A DNA stretch of 64,000 nucleotides, from the NCBI GenBank assembly GCA_964400875.1, contig CAYNWK010000005.1, positions 17,784-81,783 of the forward strand, in the 5' to 3' direction. Shown here piece by piece: positions 7,872 through 15,380 of this stretch. The translations under genes were made by a program, and so were the position numbers. Numbering within the stretch: position 1 is the first letter of the stretch; every line of letters begins with the position of its first letter. The notes below the pieces were generated by a model, which saw only the letters and a list, made by a program, of their open reading frames with translations, did no database searches and was not told the origin of the DNA. Source of the DNA: CAYNWK01 sp964400875. Its GTDB lineage: Bacteria; Chloroflexota; Anaerolineae; Anaerolineales; UBA4823.

Positions 7872-8978
7872 TTACCCGCGCCGCCCCCAGATGATGCCTT
7901 CGATCTGGCGGCGCAGCCGGCGTAAAATCGAGCGGATGCGCGCCGTCCAGCGATAACGGTGGGGCCAAACGATTGGGCGCGTCGGGAAGGGACCGGACCA
8001 TTGAACAGTCGCAGCTCCCCAGGTCAGTCCGCCTCCGAAACCGACGAAGACAATCCGGTCGCCGGGTTTGATGCGCCCTTGTTCCAGGGCTTCCACAGTA
8101 GCCAGGGGAATCGAGGCCGTGGATGTATTACCATAACGGTCGACGTTGACGGCAACCCGCTCCATAGGGAAGTCCAGCCCCCGGGCAGCCGCTTCTATGA
8201 TGCGAATATTGGCCTGATGAGGGATGATCAGGTTGATGTCGTCCATCTTCAAGCTAGCTTTTTCGACCGCCTCCTGCGTGGCTTGAGCCATAACCCGCGT
8301 GGCAAAACGAAACACTTCCCGCCCGTTCATGTGTATATAATGCTGCCCGTTATGCACGGTGTCGAAGGAGGTTGGGAGGTGGCTGCCGCCGGCCGGAAGG
8401 CTGAGCAGATCGCCGCCCGACCCGTCCGAACGCATAACTGCAGATAGGACGCCGCCCGCCTGATCGCTGGCCTGCAACACAAAAGCCCCCGCGCCGTCGC
8501 CAAACAGGATGCACGTGTTACGATCTTGCCAGTCGACAAAACGCGATAGTGTCTCGGAGCCGATCACCAGGGCGGTCTTCATGCTGCCGGCGCGTATGCA
8601 TTGAGCAGCGATGTTGAGAGCATAAATAAATCCCGAGCATGCCGCGGAAAGATCGAACGCCCCGGCTCTCAGCGCTCCAATCCGATCCTGTACCAGGCAA
8701 GCCGTGGCTGGGAAGATGTGTTCCGGGGAGGAAGTGGAAACGATGATCAGGTCGAGCGCCGCCGGACTGATATTGGCGACCTGCAGGGCGCGGATGGAAG
8801 CTTCTACAGCCAGCGAAGCTGTGGACTGGTGCTCGTTGACGATGTGGCGTTCCTTGATGCCCGTGCGGGAGGTAATCCAATCGTCGTTGGTATCCACCAT
8901 TTTCGACAAATCGTCATTGGTTAGTGTTTTTTCGGGAACGGACATCCCCCACCCGGTGATATGAGCATAGACGCCCAT
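7872..8978 (-). CDS. fabH: 3-Oxoacyl-ACP synthase III (FabH) with basic C-terminal tail
   Basis: Condensing enzyme that starts fatty acid synthesis by joining acyl-CoA with malonyl-ACP. The catalytic triad is visible: Cys114 (SAACSGF), His254 (IPHQANIRI) and Asn284 (RYGNTSTASIP). The catalytic domain ends near residue 328, as in ordinary FabH, but the protein goes on to 368 with a tail rich in Arg and Trp (for example RIRSILRRLRRQIEG). That tail is unusual; it could contact membrane or acidic ACP. It starts one base after the fabF stop codon, so the two are co-transcribed. Some Chloroflexota have several FabH paralogues, so primer preference is not predictable. Confidence 0.93.
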   Translation of the reverse strand: MGVYAHITGWGMSVPEKTLTNDDLSKMVDTNDDWITSRTGIKERHIVNEHQSTASLAVEASIRALQVANISPAALDLIIVSTSSPEHIFPATACLVQDRIGALRAGAFDLSAACSGFIYALNIAAQCIRAGSMKTALVIGSETLSRFVDWQDRNTCILFGDGAGAFVLQASDQAGGVLSAVMRSDGSGGDLLSLPAGGSHLPTSFDTVHNGQHYIHMNGREVFRFATRVMAQATQEAVEKASLKMDDINLIIPHQANIRIIEAAARGLDFPMERVAVNVDRYGNTSTASIPLATVEALEQGRIKPGDRIVFVGFGGGLTWGAATVQWSGPFPTRPIVWPHRYRWTARIRSILRRLRRQIEGIIWGRRG

Positions 8979-8979
8979 C

Positions 8980-10224
8980 TCATGCCTCCTGATAGCGGCT
9001 GAGGATTATCGAAGCGTTATGCCCGCCAAACCCAAAAGAATTCGACATGACGCGATCAACTTGGGCAGCCCGCGAAGAATTGGGGACGTAGTCCAGGTCG
9101 CATTCCGGATCCGGAGTTTCATAATTGATCGTCGGTGGAATGACTCCCTCCTGCATCGTCTTGATGGCGATGATCGCCTCCACCGCGCCAGCCGCGCCCA
9201 ATAAATGGCCGGTCATCGACTTGGTGGAGGAAATGGGGATGTCGTAGGCCTGCTCGCCGAAGGTAGTCTTGATCGCCGCGGTTTCGCTTTTATCGTTGAG
9301 CGGCGTGCTGGTGCCGTGCGCGTTGATGTAATCGATGTCGTTGGTTTTCAGCCCGGCCTGGTCGAGCGCGATCTGCATGCAGATAGCCGCGCCAGCGCCG
9401 TTTTCTGCCGGGGCGGAGATGTGATAGGCGTCGTTGGTGCTGCCGTAACCGCTCATCTCCGCCAGGATGTGCGCGCCGCGCGCTTGCGCGTGTTCCAGTG
9501 ATTCGAGCACGAGTACCGCGGCGCCTTCACCCATCACAAAACCATCCCGGTTCAGGTCAAATGGCCTGGAGGCGCCTTGTGGGTCCTCGTTGTTGGAGGT
9601 CAGCGCGGTCATCACTGCCAGGCCTGCGATGGCGATGGGTACGATAGCCGCTTCGGCGCCTCCGGCGAACATAACGTCCGCCTGGCCCCGGCGGATGATC
9701 TCCGTGGCCTCGCCGATGGAATTCGTTCCGGTGGCGCAGGCCGTGACGACTGCCAGGTTGGGGCCGCGAATCCCCGTATGGATGGCGACCATTCCAGGGC
9801 CGGTGTCGGGGAGCATCATCGGCACCAGAAATGGGCTGACTCGTGAATGGCCGCGCTCCAAAAAGACCTTTGTCTGTTCGAAGAGCGTGCCGATCCCCCC
9901 GATAGCGGAGCCGATCACCGCGCCGATCCGGTCGCGGTTCGAATCGTTTATCGTTATTTGCGAATCTTCCAGGGCCTGGGAAGCAGCTGCGACGGCGAAT
10001 TGAGAGAAGCGGTCCATGCGGCGCGCTTCGCGGACTCCAAAGAGCTCCGCACCGTCGAAACCGTTGACTTCTGCGGCAATCTGGCACTTGTAATCGCTGG
10101 GATCATAGTTGCTGATCCGGGCAACCCCCGAATGCCCCGCTTTGATGTTCTCCCACATCGTCGATACATCGTTGCCCACCGGGCTGATGCAACCCATGCC
10201 GGTGATGACTACGCGTTTATACAT
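8980..10224 (-). CDS. fabF: 3-Oxoacyl-ACP synthase II (FabF)
   Basis: Elongating beta-ketoacyl-ACP synthase of 414 residues. Cys163 (TACATG), His303 (NAHGTSTP) and His340 (TGHLLGAAG) occupy the same residue numbers as in the E. coli enzyme. The open frame continues 33 codons upstream, but GAGGAGG five bases before the ATG at 10224 fixes the start at MYKRVVITG. First gene of a fabF-fabH pair; the acyl carrier protein and fabD/fabG usually found beside it are absent here. Cytoplasmic. Confidence 0.96.
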   Translation of the reverse strand: MYKRVVITGMGCISPVGNDVSTMWENIKAGHSGVARISNYDPSDYKCQIAAEVNGFDGAELFGVREARRMDRFSQFAVAAASQALEDSQITINDSNRDRIGAVIGSAIGGIGTLFEQTKVFLERGHSRVSPFLVPMMLPDTGPGMVAIHTGIRGPNLAVVTACATGTNSIGEATEIIRRGQADVMFAGGAEAAIVPIAIAGLAVMTALTSNNEDPQGASRPFDLNRDGFVMGEGAAVLVLESLEHAQARGAHILAEMSGYGSTNDAYHISAPAENGAGAAICMQIALDQAGLKTNDIDYINAHGTSTPLNDKSETAAIKTTFGEQAYDIPISSTKSMTGHLLGAAGAVEAIIAIKTMQEGVIPPTINYETPDPECDLDYVPNSSRAAQVDRVMSNSFGFGGHNASIILSRYQEA

Positions 10225-10507
10225 TAATTCCTCCTCGCTTAACAGCAGACGTCCGCGACGCCGGGTAAGCCCTCGCTGGCTGGCGACGTTGAATGATTGA
10301 CTGGCATCGGGATAATTATACAAAATAGATGGAATTGGTAGTGGTCTAATCCTACCAGTTTCTCGATGGAAGTTTGCAAGGATTTCTAGCCAGGGTTTAA
10401 TTTACGCGCGGGTTTGGAGTTAAAACACCGGCTTTGGCGAATGGAGGCGCAGCTGCACCGCTGCCGCCTGGTTTGTGCGGGCATGCGGCGGCCCCGCCTC
10501 AGGGCTT
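10225..10507. other. Intergenic region, no gene seen
   Basis: 283 bases between the HAD-DinB gene's 3' end and fabF's 5' end, both on the minus strand. It must contain the fabF promoter: AT-rich sequence at about 10310-10340 is the likeliest place. The part near 10440-10510 is GC-rich with short complementary patches that could end the upstream transcript. No open frame there looks coding. Confidence 0.5.
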
Positions 10508-11773
10508 TTAGGCCGCTCCGCGCCTGGCTGTGATGATTTGGAGCGTCTCAAAAGCCTGCCGGGCGTGCAGGCGGTCGTGGGTGGACACAATGCCAACCAG
10601 TTCCTGTAGGTCGGTGGGTCCGAAGATGGCATGCCGCGCCGGGCGGGCCCAACCGGGTATGCCTATTGGGGTGAGCACATCCAGCATCTCGACCCGGGCT
10701 CTAGTGAAATCAGCCAGCGCCGTGCGACCATCCTGCTCGATGTATTGGCGTTCCTCCGCCCAGGGATCTGTGTCCCGACCGGATATAAAGGGGTTCTCCT
10801 CCTGGAGTACCCTTAAAGTGCGCGGCAGATGGACTTCCACTTCGCCATCCCGCAGATGGCAGATGATCTCGTTCAAAGCCCATTCATCTAATGCAGGCCG
10901 GTGGCGCCAATCCTCCGCCTCCAAACCCCTGGTCAGGCTATCCAGCGCAGCAGGTGTGGAGCGCAGGATCGCCAGGATGCTTTCCGGTCTGTTAAAATCC
11001 GCAGCCAGCTGCTCCTGTGGCGTGCTGTCCAGCCAGGGAATCAGATCGGCCAACGAGCCGGCGCCTGAAGGTCCGTAAAGGCCGGAAGGAGGCGTTTTTC
11101 CGTTTTGGGTGATCCAAAAAGCCGGCAGCCCGAGGCAGCGCGCGCCGGCGATATCGTTCTCTAGATTATCCCCCACCATCACAATTGCGCCTTCAGGCCA
11201 GCCCAGTCGGGCCAGGATCTCGGCGTAATAGGCTGGGTTCGGTTTGGAGAAATGGAATGTTTCGTAAGAGGTTACCAGGCTGAGGGGATGCCGTTCGGGG
11301 GAGATGCCTGCCCACGCCAGACGCTGAAAGATCGCCGTACGCGGGAAGAGCGGGTTGGTGGCGATGACCACCCGGTAGCCGCGTTGGGCGGCGGTCTCCA
11401 CCAGGGGGATAGCCGCAGGTTTAACGCTGGTGTATTCCTGCAAGGTAGGGAATACTTCGGCGTAGAATTCATCGATTAACCCGGCGAGCGCACCCCGTTT
11501 CAGGCCGATGGCCGGGAAGAAAGCAGCCTCAAACGTCTCGCTCAGGCTGCGATCCGGGCGCTGGTTCTGGATCATCTCGTGAGTCGCGTCCAGCAGCGTC
11601 GCGACGATCCGCTTCCGGTCGGCGTAAGGCGCCAGGTGGTTGGCCAACGCTTGAAGATAGACGGGCAAAAAAGTGGCTATGTCGTTGTCAAGCAGCGTAT
11701 CGTCCAGATCAAGCAGCAGAGTCAGGGTCACTTGATTTTCCGGTGAAAATTGGGGGGAGTGGATGGCATTCAC
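10508..11773 (-). CDS. HAD-family hydrolase fused to a DinB-like domain
   Basis: 421 residues in two parts. Residues 15-235 are a haloacid-dehalogenase-type phosphohydrolase: nucleophile motif DLDDT (D22/D24), IATNPLFPR for motif II, SKPNPAYYAEIL for motif III and MVGDNLENDIAG for motif IV. Residues about 260-421 look like a DinB/YfiT-type four-helix bundle, with histidines in EIICHLRDGEVEVHLPR and STHDRLHARQ positioned to bind a divalent metal. Such domains in DinB/bacillithiol-transferase enzymes act on thiols or other small molecules. The fusion suggests a two-step reaction or paired house-cleaning; substrate unknown. ATG at 11773 overlaps the previous gene by 65 bases; GTG at 11731 would still overlap by 23. 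Confidence 0.78.
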   Translation of the reverse strand: MNAIHSPQFSPENQVTLTLLLDLDDTLLDNDIATFLPVYLQALANHLAPYADRKRIVATLLDATHEMIQNQRPDRSLSETFEAAFFPAIGLKRGALAGLIDEFYAEVFPTLQEYTSVKPAAIPLVETAAQRGYRVVIATNPLFPRTAIFQRLAWAGISPERHPLSLVTSYETFHFSKPNPAYYAEILARLGWPEGAIVMVGDNLENDIAGARCLGLPAFWITQNGKTPPSGLYGPSGAGSLADLIPWLDSTPQEQLAADFNRPESILAILRSTPAALDSLTRGLEAEDWRHRPALDEWALNEIICHLRDGEVEVHLPRTLRVLQEENPFISGRDTDPWAEERQYIEQDGRTALADFTRARVEMLDVLTPIGIPGWARPARHAIFGPTDLQELVGIVSTHDRLHARQAFETLQIITARRGAA

Positions 11774-12062
11774 CGCAGCCGATTTGCGGTTCGGCGACGT
11801 CGCGCAAGGTTTTGGTGCAGTACGCGGTGACGCTTACCCGGCGCTTAATGTAGGGAAAAGGACGTTCCACCTGCCCTTCCAGGACCAAATGTTCGCAGGC
11901 GTTCGCCCGCTGTATGGCTGGCACCGGGCAGGTGTAACAGAGATCGGGAGTCCAACGTTGCGGGGGATTTGCGGCTGCCAACAGGCGGCACTCTTCTTTT
12001 TCCCGCCCGCGATAGTAGTCCGCATAGAAGTAGCGGCATTCTTTGCCAGCAGGGGTGATCAT
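11709..12062 (-). CDS. Conserved cysteine-rich protein, unknown function
   Basis: 117 residues with eight cysteines, several in close pairs (CYTC, CGEC) and others within CRYF, ECRLL, ACEHL and AYCTK, so a metal- or Fe-S-binding protein is likely. No family name can be given. It begins 4 bases after the efp stop codon and overlaps the HAD-DinB gene by up to 65 bases, so it is probably in the efp transcript. Codon use and the preserved Cys pattern support a real gene; the opposite-strand frame covering the same region lacks such order. Whether it relates to elongation factor P or to the hydrolase is not shown by the sequence. Confidence 0.65.
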   Translation of the reverse strand: MITPAGKECRYFYADYYRGREKEECRLLAAANPPQRWTPDLCYTCPVPAIQRANACEHLVLEGQVERPFPYIKRRVSVTAYCTKTLRDVAEPQIGCGECHPLPPIFTGKSSDPDSAA

Positions 12063-12066
12063 TATT

Positions 12067-12624
12067 TCAAACGCGGGTGATGTAAGTGCCGCTGCGAGTG
12101 TCTACCCGGATCACGTCGCCTGCCTCGACAAAATTTGGGACCTGAACGTCCAGTCCAGTCTCGGTAGTCACTTTTTTCGTCACGCCGGTGGCGGTATCCC
12201 CACGAACAGCCATATCTGCCCTAACAACCTCAAGGTCGACCGTGATCGGCAGATCGATATCCAGGGGTTCGCGACCATAGAAGGTGAGCTTGACTTCCAG
12301 GCCCTCTTTCATATAGTCAGTTGCCTCACCCAGGACTTCGCTCCGGATGGCGGGTTGTTCGTAAGTGTCGAGATCCATGAAGTGATAGAAATCGCCGTCG
12401 TTATACAGATACTGGACGTTGTGGTAGTCCAGGTTTACGTCCTGTACCCGGTCGCCGGAGATAAAGGACATGTCCAGCGTAGTTCCGGTACGCATGTTCC
12501 GTGCTTTGATCCGGATAGTAGCCTTGCCCCGCCCAGGTTTGTGGTGATCATAATCGAGGACTTTGTACAGGTCTCCGTCTGATTCGAAGGTTACGCCCTT
12601 GCGTAGTTCGTTTACATCGATCAT
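12067..12624 (-). CDS. efp: Elongation factor P with arginine at the modified loop position
   Basis: 185-residue translation factor that enters the ribosomal E site and rescues polyproline stalls. Three domains are intact, ending with the usual TRSGTYITRV. Domain I loop reads HKPGRGKA: the tip residue is Arg32 where E. coli and Bacillus have a lysine that is beta-lysylated or aminopentanolylated. Arg32 factors are rhamnosylated by EarP in Pseudomonas and relatives. No earP, epmA/B or ymfI is in the window. ATG at 12624 (MIDVNEL) is the start; the frame is open 11 codons further but reads unlike the family. A good promoter lies at 12752-12780. Confidence 0.96.
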   Translation of the reverse strand: MIDVNELRKGVTFESDGDLYKVLDYDHHKPGRGKATIRIKARNMRTGTTLDMSFISGDRVQDVNLDYHNVQYLYNDGDFYHFMDLDTYEQPAIRSEVLGEATDYMKEGLEVKLTFYGREPLDIDLPITVDLEVVRADMAVRGDTATGVTKKVTTETGLDVQVPNFVEAGDVIRVDTRSGTYITRV

Positions 12625-12697
12625 AAATATTGCCTCATTCGGTGTTGCAATGGTCATCCTTAATTGGACTCAGAATCGGGATGAGCGGATATACAAA

Positions 12698-12741
12698 ACG
12701 TGAAACGAAGGTCACGATTATCCAGCGAACCCGTTTCACGT
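12698..12741. promoter_or_regulatory. 10-bp inverted repeat in the efp leader (possible operator)
   Basis: ACGTGAAACG (12698-12707) and CGTTTCACGT (12732-12741) are perfect inverted repeats separated by 24 bases. They lie just downstream of the -10 box of the efp promoter, within the expected transcript. This could be a repressor site or a stem-loop in the leader RNA. Confidence 0.5.
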
Positions 12742-12751
12742 GATCCAATCG

Positions 12752-12780
12752 ATTATAGCCCAGCGGAATAGGCGTGGCAA
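12752..12780 (-). promoter_or_regulatory. efp: Sigma-70-type promoter of efp
   Basis: On the minus strand: -35 TTGCCA (12780-12775), a 17-base spacer, then -10 TATAAT (12757-12752). Transcription would begin near 12745, giving a leader of about 120 bases before the efp ATG. The spacing and -10 are optimal. Confidence 0.7.
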
Positions 12781-12824
12781 GGGCCGACGACCAGCCCAAG
12801 CTCCCATCCTCGGTACTGGCGACT

Positions 12825-12854
12825 GCAAGTCCAGGGCAATCGCCCTGGACTTGC
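12825..12854. repeat. Perfect 13-bp hairpin in the divergent efp / receiver region
   Basis: GCAAGTCCAGGGC (12825-12837) pairs with GCCCTGGACTTGC (12842-12854) across AATC. It stands upstream of both flanking genes, so it is not a terminator of either; role unknown. Confidence 0.6.
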
Positions 12855-12918
12855 CCGGAGAATTACCGGTCGTGTAGTTTTACTTGATGTAAGCGCCTGT
12901 GGTAAACTTGACAAGACC

Positions 12919-12942
12919 TACGCAATTGGAGGGAATTGCGTA
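12919..12942. promoter_or_regulatory. 9-bp inverted repeat upstream of the receiver gene
   Basis: TACGCAATT (12919-12927) and AATTGCGTA (12934-12942) flank GGAGGG. A TTGACA (12908-12913) lies just before it but no matching -10 is evident, so the repeat would sit over the promoter's -10 region if this is the promoter. AATTGCGTAACTTC also resembles the end sequence of the window's repeat family. Confidence 0.4.
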
Positions 12943-13001
12943 ACTTCTACTTGATTAGCTGAGTAGATTTGATCGAACCGGGAGAAGGACAGGAGGGCGG
13001 T

Positions 13002-13409
13002 ATGGCAGACTCGCTCCGCAGGGTGGTTTATATCGAAGATGAGCCCGAGATGATCGATCTCGTGCGGCTGATCCTGGGTCGCAAGGGCTTCGACGTGATA
13101 GGGGCGCATGGGGGTCGGGTTGGTCTGGAGACAGTTCGGGAAAAAAGCCCTGATTTGGTATTGCTCGACCTGATGATGCCGGATATGGATGGGTGGGAAG
13201 TTTACCAGCTGATGAAGGCTGATGAAGCGACGAAGAACACCCCGGTAATCGTCATCACGGCTAAAGCCCAAAGTATCGATCGCGTGCTCGGTCTGCACAT
13301 CGCGAAAGTGGATGACTATATTTCGAAACCCTTCAGCCCGCAAGAGCTCGTCGAGAGCATCGAGAAAGTGCTTTCGTCGCGTCAGGAAAAGGGCAATAAA
13401 GTCGATTGA
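13002..13409 (+). CDS. Single-domain response regulator (receiver only)
   Basis: 135-residue CheY-like protein. The acidic pair E12/D13, phospho-acceptor Asp56 (LLDLMMPDMDGW), Thr87 and Lys109 (YISKPF) are all in place, and there is no output domain. It would act by protein-protein contact. No histidine kinase is near. Start: GGAGGGCGGT directly before the ATG at 13002; the TTG at 12969 is not used. The following LysM/M23 gene starts 21 bases later, so a cell-wall-related role is possible but only by position. Confidence 0.9.
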   Translation: MADSLRRVVYIEDEPEMIDLVRLILGRKGFDVIGAHGGRVGLETVREKSPDLVLLDLMMPDMDGWEVYQLMKADEATKNTPVIVITAKAQSIDRVLGLHIAKVDDYISKPFSPQELVESIEKVLSSRQEKGNKVD

Positions 13410-13430
13410 TCCGGGCAGGAATTACTTGAT

Positions 13431-14861
13431 TTGAAAGTTACAGGCATGCTGAAACCGCGCGCCTGGATGATCCTTTTGATCGCCCTGGCGCTGGCTTGGC
13501 CGGCTCGTCCGGCCATCGCTCAGGAAGAGAATCCAGAAGGTCCGGTCTACATCGTCCAGGAGGGGGACACCTTATTCGATATCGCCCAAAGGTTCGGGGT
13601 CAACTGGCTCGATTTAGCCAACGCCAATGATATCGGTGATGCCAGCCAGTTAGAGGTTGGTCAGGCCCTGGTGATCCCGGGGCTGCCAGGCGTTCAAGGG
13701 GTTCTGGTTTCCCAGCAAGTTTTCTATGGCGAAAACCTGCGCAGCTTGAGCCGGCGCTATGCGATCTCCCGGGATGAATTAGCGCGCTTGAATCGCCTGG
13801 TCAGCTCGCAGGAACTGTACACAGGCATCAACCTAATTATCCCGGCTGAAGATGCCGAGACTCAGGCTTCCCGCCGGATGACGCTGGCGAGTGGCGATTC
13901 ATTGTTAGAGCAGGCGGTTATCAACGACGCTAACCCATGGGACCTGGTGAATAAAAATGCATTGAAGGGAACCTGGGCCGCTCTCCCGGGAGATGTGCTG
14001 CGTTTGCCGGGGAGGGAAGGTGACAGCGGAGGTCCCGGCGCGTTGCCGGGTGAGGTCGCCTCAGTGGAGGTGGATGCGCTGCCGCTGGTCCAGGGCAAGA
14101 CAACGGTGATCCGCGTGCAAGGTGGGGAGGGACTCGAGTTGGATGGAGAACTGATCGATCACCAGCTTCATTTCTTTGAAGATCAGCCTGGGAATTACGT
14201 CGCGTTACAAGGCATACACGCCTTGCTCGAACCGGGCTTTTATCCCCTGACCTTGCGCGGGACGACTCCCAGTGGAGCCACCTTTGCATTTTCTCAGCGT
14301 GTCTACGTTCGCGCCGGTGATTACGGTTTTGAGACGCTGGTAGTGCCTCCGGAGACGATCGATCCGGCAGTCACGCAGCCGGAAGATGAGCTATGGTATT
14401 CGCTTCCGGTAGAATACACCCCGGAGCGTTTGTGGCAAGGAAGCCTGGCAAAACCAGTTTCCTCGGCAACCGGTGAGGATTGTTATTCCAGCTATTTCGG
14501 CAACCGGCGGTCTTATAATGGCAGCCCGTATAATTATTTCCACACCGGCCTGGACTTTTGTTACAACTACACTGTCGAGGTAAACGAGATTCGCGCTCCT
14601 GCGGACGGTGTGGTAGTCTATACTGGCGAGCTGACCGTGCGCGGCAACGCGACCATGATCGATCACGGTTGGGGCGTCTATACTGGCTATATGCACCAGA
14701 CCAAGATCCTGGTGGAGCCGGGGGAGCACGTTGAAGCCGGGCAAGTTATCGGTATAGTTGGCGAGACCGGGCGGGTCAGCGGTCCCCACTTGCACCTTGA
14801 AGTGTGGGTTGGAGGCGTGCAGGTTGATCCGCTGGACTGGTTGGAGAACTCGTATCCCTAA
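13431..14861 (+). CDS. Secreted LysM / M23-family metallopeptidase
   Basis: 476 residues. A signal peptide (hydrophobic core LIALALAWPA, cleavage near AIAQ) is followed by a LysM domain (YIVQEGDTLFDIAQRFGVN), a second LysM-like repeat (about 95-145, ENLRSLSRRYAISRDELA) and a weaker third. The C-terminal M23 (LytM) domain carries its zinc ligands: H371/D375 in HTGLDF and H453/H455 in HLHLEV. Such proteins bind and cleave peptidoglycan or a related surface polymer; in lineages with thin or absent peptidoglycan their role is unclear. TTG at 13431 has AGGA 10 bases upstream; ATG at 13446 would also preserve the signal peptide. Confidence 0.9.
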   Translation: MKVTGMLKPRAWMILLIALALAWPARPAIAQEENPEGPVYIVQEGDTLFDIAQRFGVNWLDLANANDIGDASQLEVGQALVIPGLPGVQGVLVSQQVFYGENLRSLSRRYAISRDELARLNRLVSSQELYTGINLIIPAEDAETQASRRMTLASGDSLLEQAVINDANPWDLVNKNALKGTWAALPGDVLRLPGREGDSGGPGALPGEVASVEVDALPLVQGKTTVIRVQGGEGLELDGELIDHQLHFFEDQPGNYVALQGIHALLEPGFYPLTLRGTTPSGATFAFSQRVYVRAGDYGFETLVVPPETIDPAVTQPEDELWYSLPVEYTPERLWQGSLAKPVSSATGEDCYSSYFGNRRSYNGSPYNYFHTGLDFCYNYTVEVNEIRAPADGVVVYTGELTVRGNATMIDHGWGVYTGYMHQTKILVEPGEHVEAGQVIGIVGETGRVSGPHLHLEVWVGGVQVDPLDWLENSYP

Positions 14862-14874
14862 TGGGGACTGCGGG

Positions 14875-15153
14875 CTAATCGTCCGCGCTCAATTCCGGCT
14901 CGTCAGCCTCCTCGTCGGCTTCAAAGTCCCCGGCATAATATTGTTCGAGAACCTGGCGGGCTTCTGCAGCGTAGTTGGAAGGCACCAGGATCTGCACCAG
15001 GCCTAGAGCGCCAACCCCAATACCGTAGGCGCGCCCGGCCCCCTCCTGGTTCAGGGTAACCGGGATACCCTGGGCTTCAAATAAGCCGCGTAGCAGCTCG
15101 CCCTGGAGTTCTCCGCTGACTTTTTCGATCACTTCCCAATTTTGTTCTGACAT
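14875..15153 (-). CDS. DUF2007-like putative signal-transducing protein
   Basis: 92-residue protein with the layout of the DUF2007 family: GELQGELLRGLFEAQGIPV at the front, then VQILVPSNYAAEARQVLEQY, and a very acidic tail (DFEADEEADEPELSADD). The family folds like a PII-type ferredoxin fold and is thought to sense small molecules, without proof. ATG at 15153 has AGGAG upstream; the longer open frame to 15318 lacks sequence sense. It is a lone minus-strand gene between two plus-strand ones; its stop is 13 bases from the end of the M23 peptidase gene. Confidence 0.75.
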   Translation of the reverse strand: MSEQNWEVIEKVSGELQGELLRGLFEAQGIPVTLNQEGAGRAYGIGVGALGLVQILVPSNYAAEARQVLEQYYAGDFEADEEADEPELSADD

Positions 15154-15380
15154 CGCGCGCTCCTTTTTGCAGAATAAGGCGAAATGGCGCCGGATAAAAT
15201 GCTGTTCGTACGCCGCGGTGTGAGGGCTGTCCTCACGCACCGGTACTTTCGAGCGAGCGCCAGCGCGGAGTTCATCGAGTATAATATTAGACGGCAAAAT
15301 ATGCAAAACACCCAGCACGGTACATCCGGTTCAAGCCTGGTTCAGGTCTATAGAGCCGCTTTGGTTTGAGGCACGTATTT

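Noticed and set aside
7702..7956. 84-codon plus-strand frame in the ftsH-fabH gap
   Set aside because: Runs through the 7826 hairpin into fabH antisense, Arg-rich and without a ribosome site.
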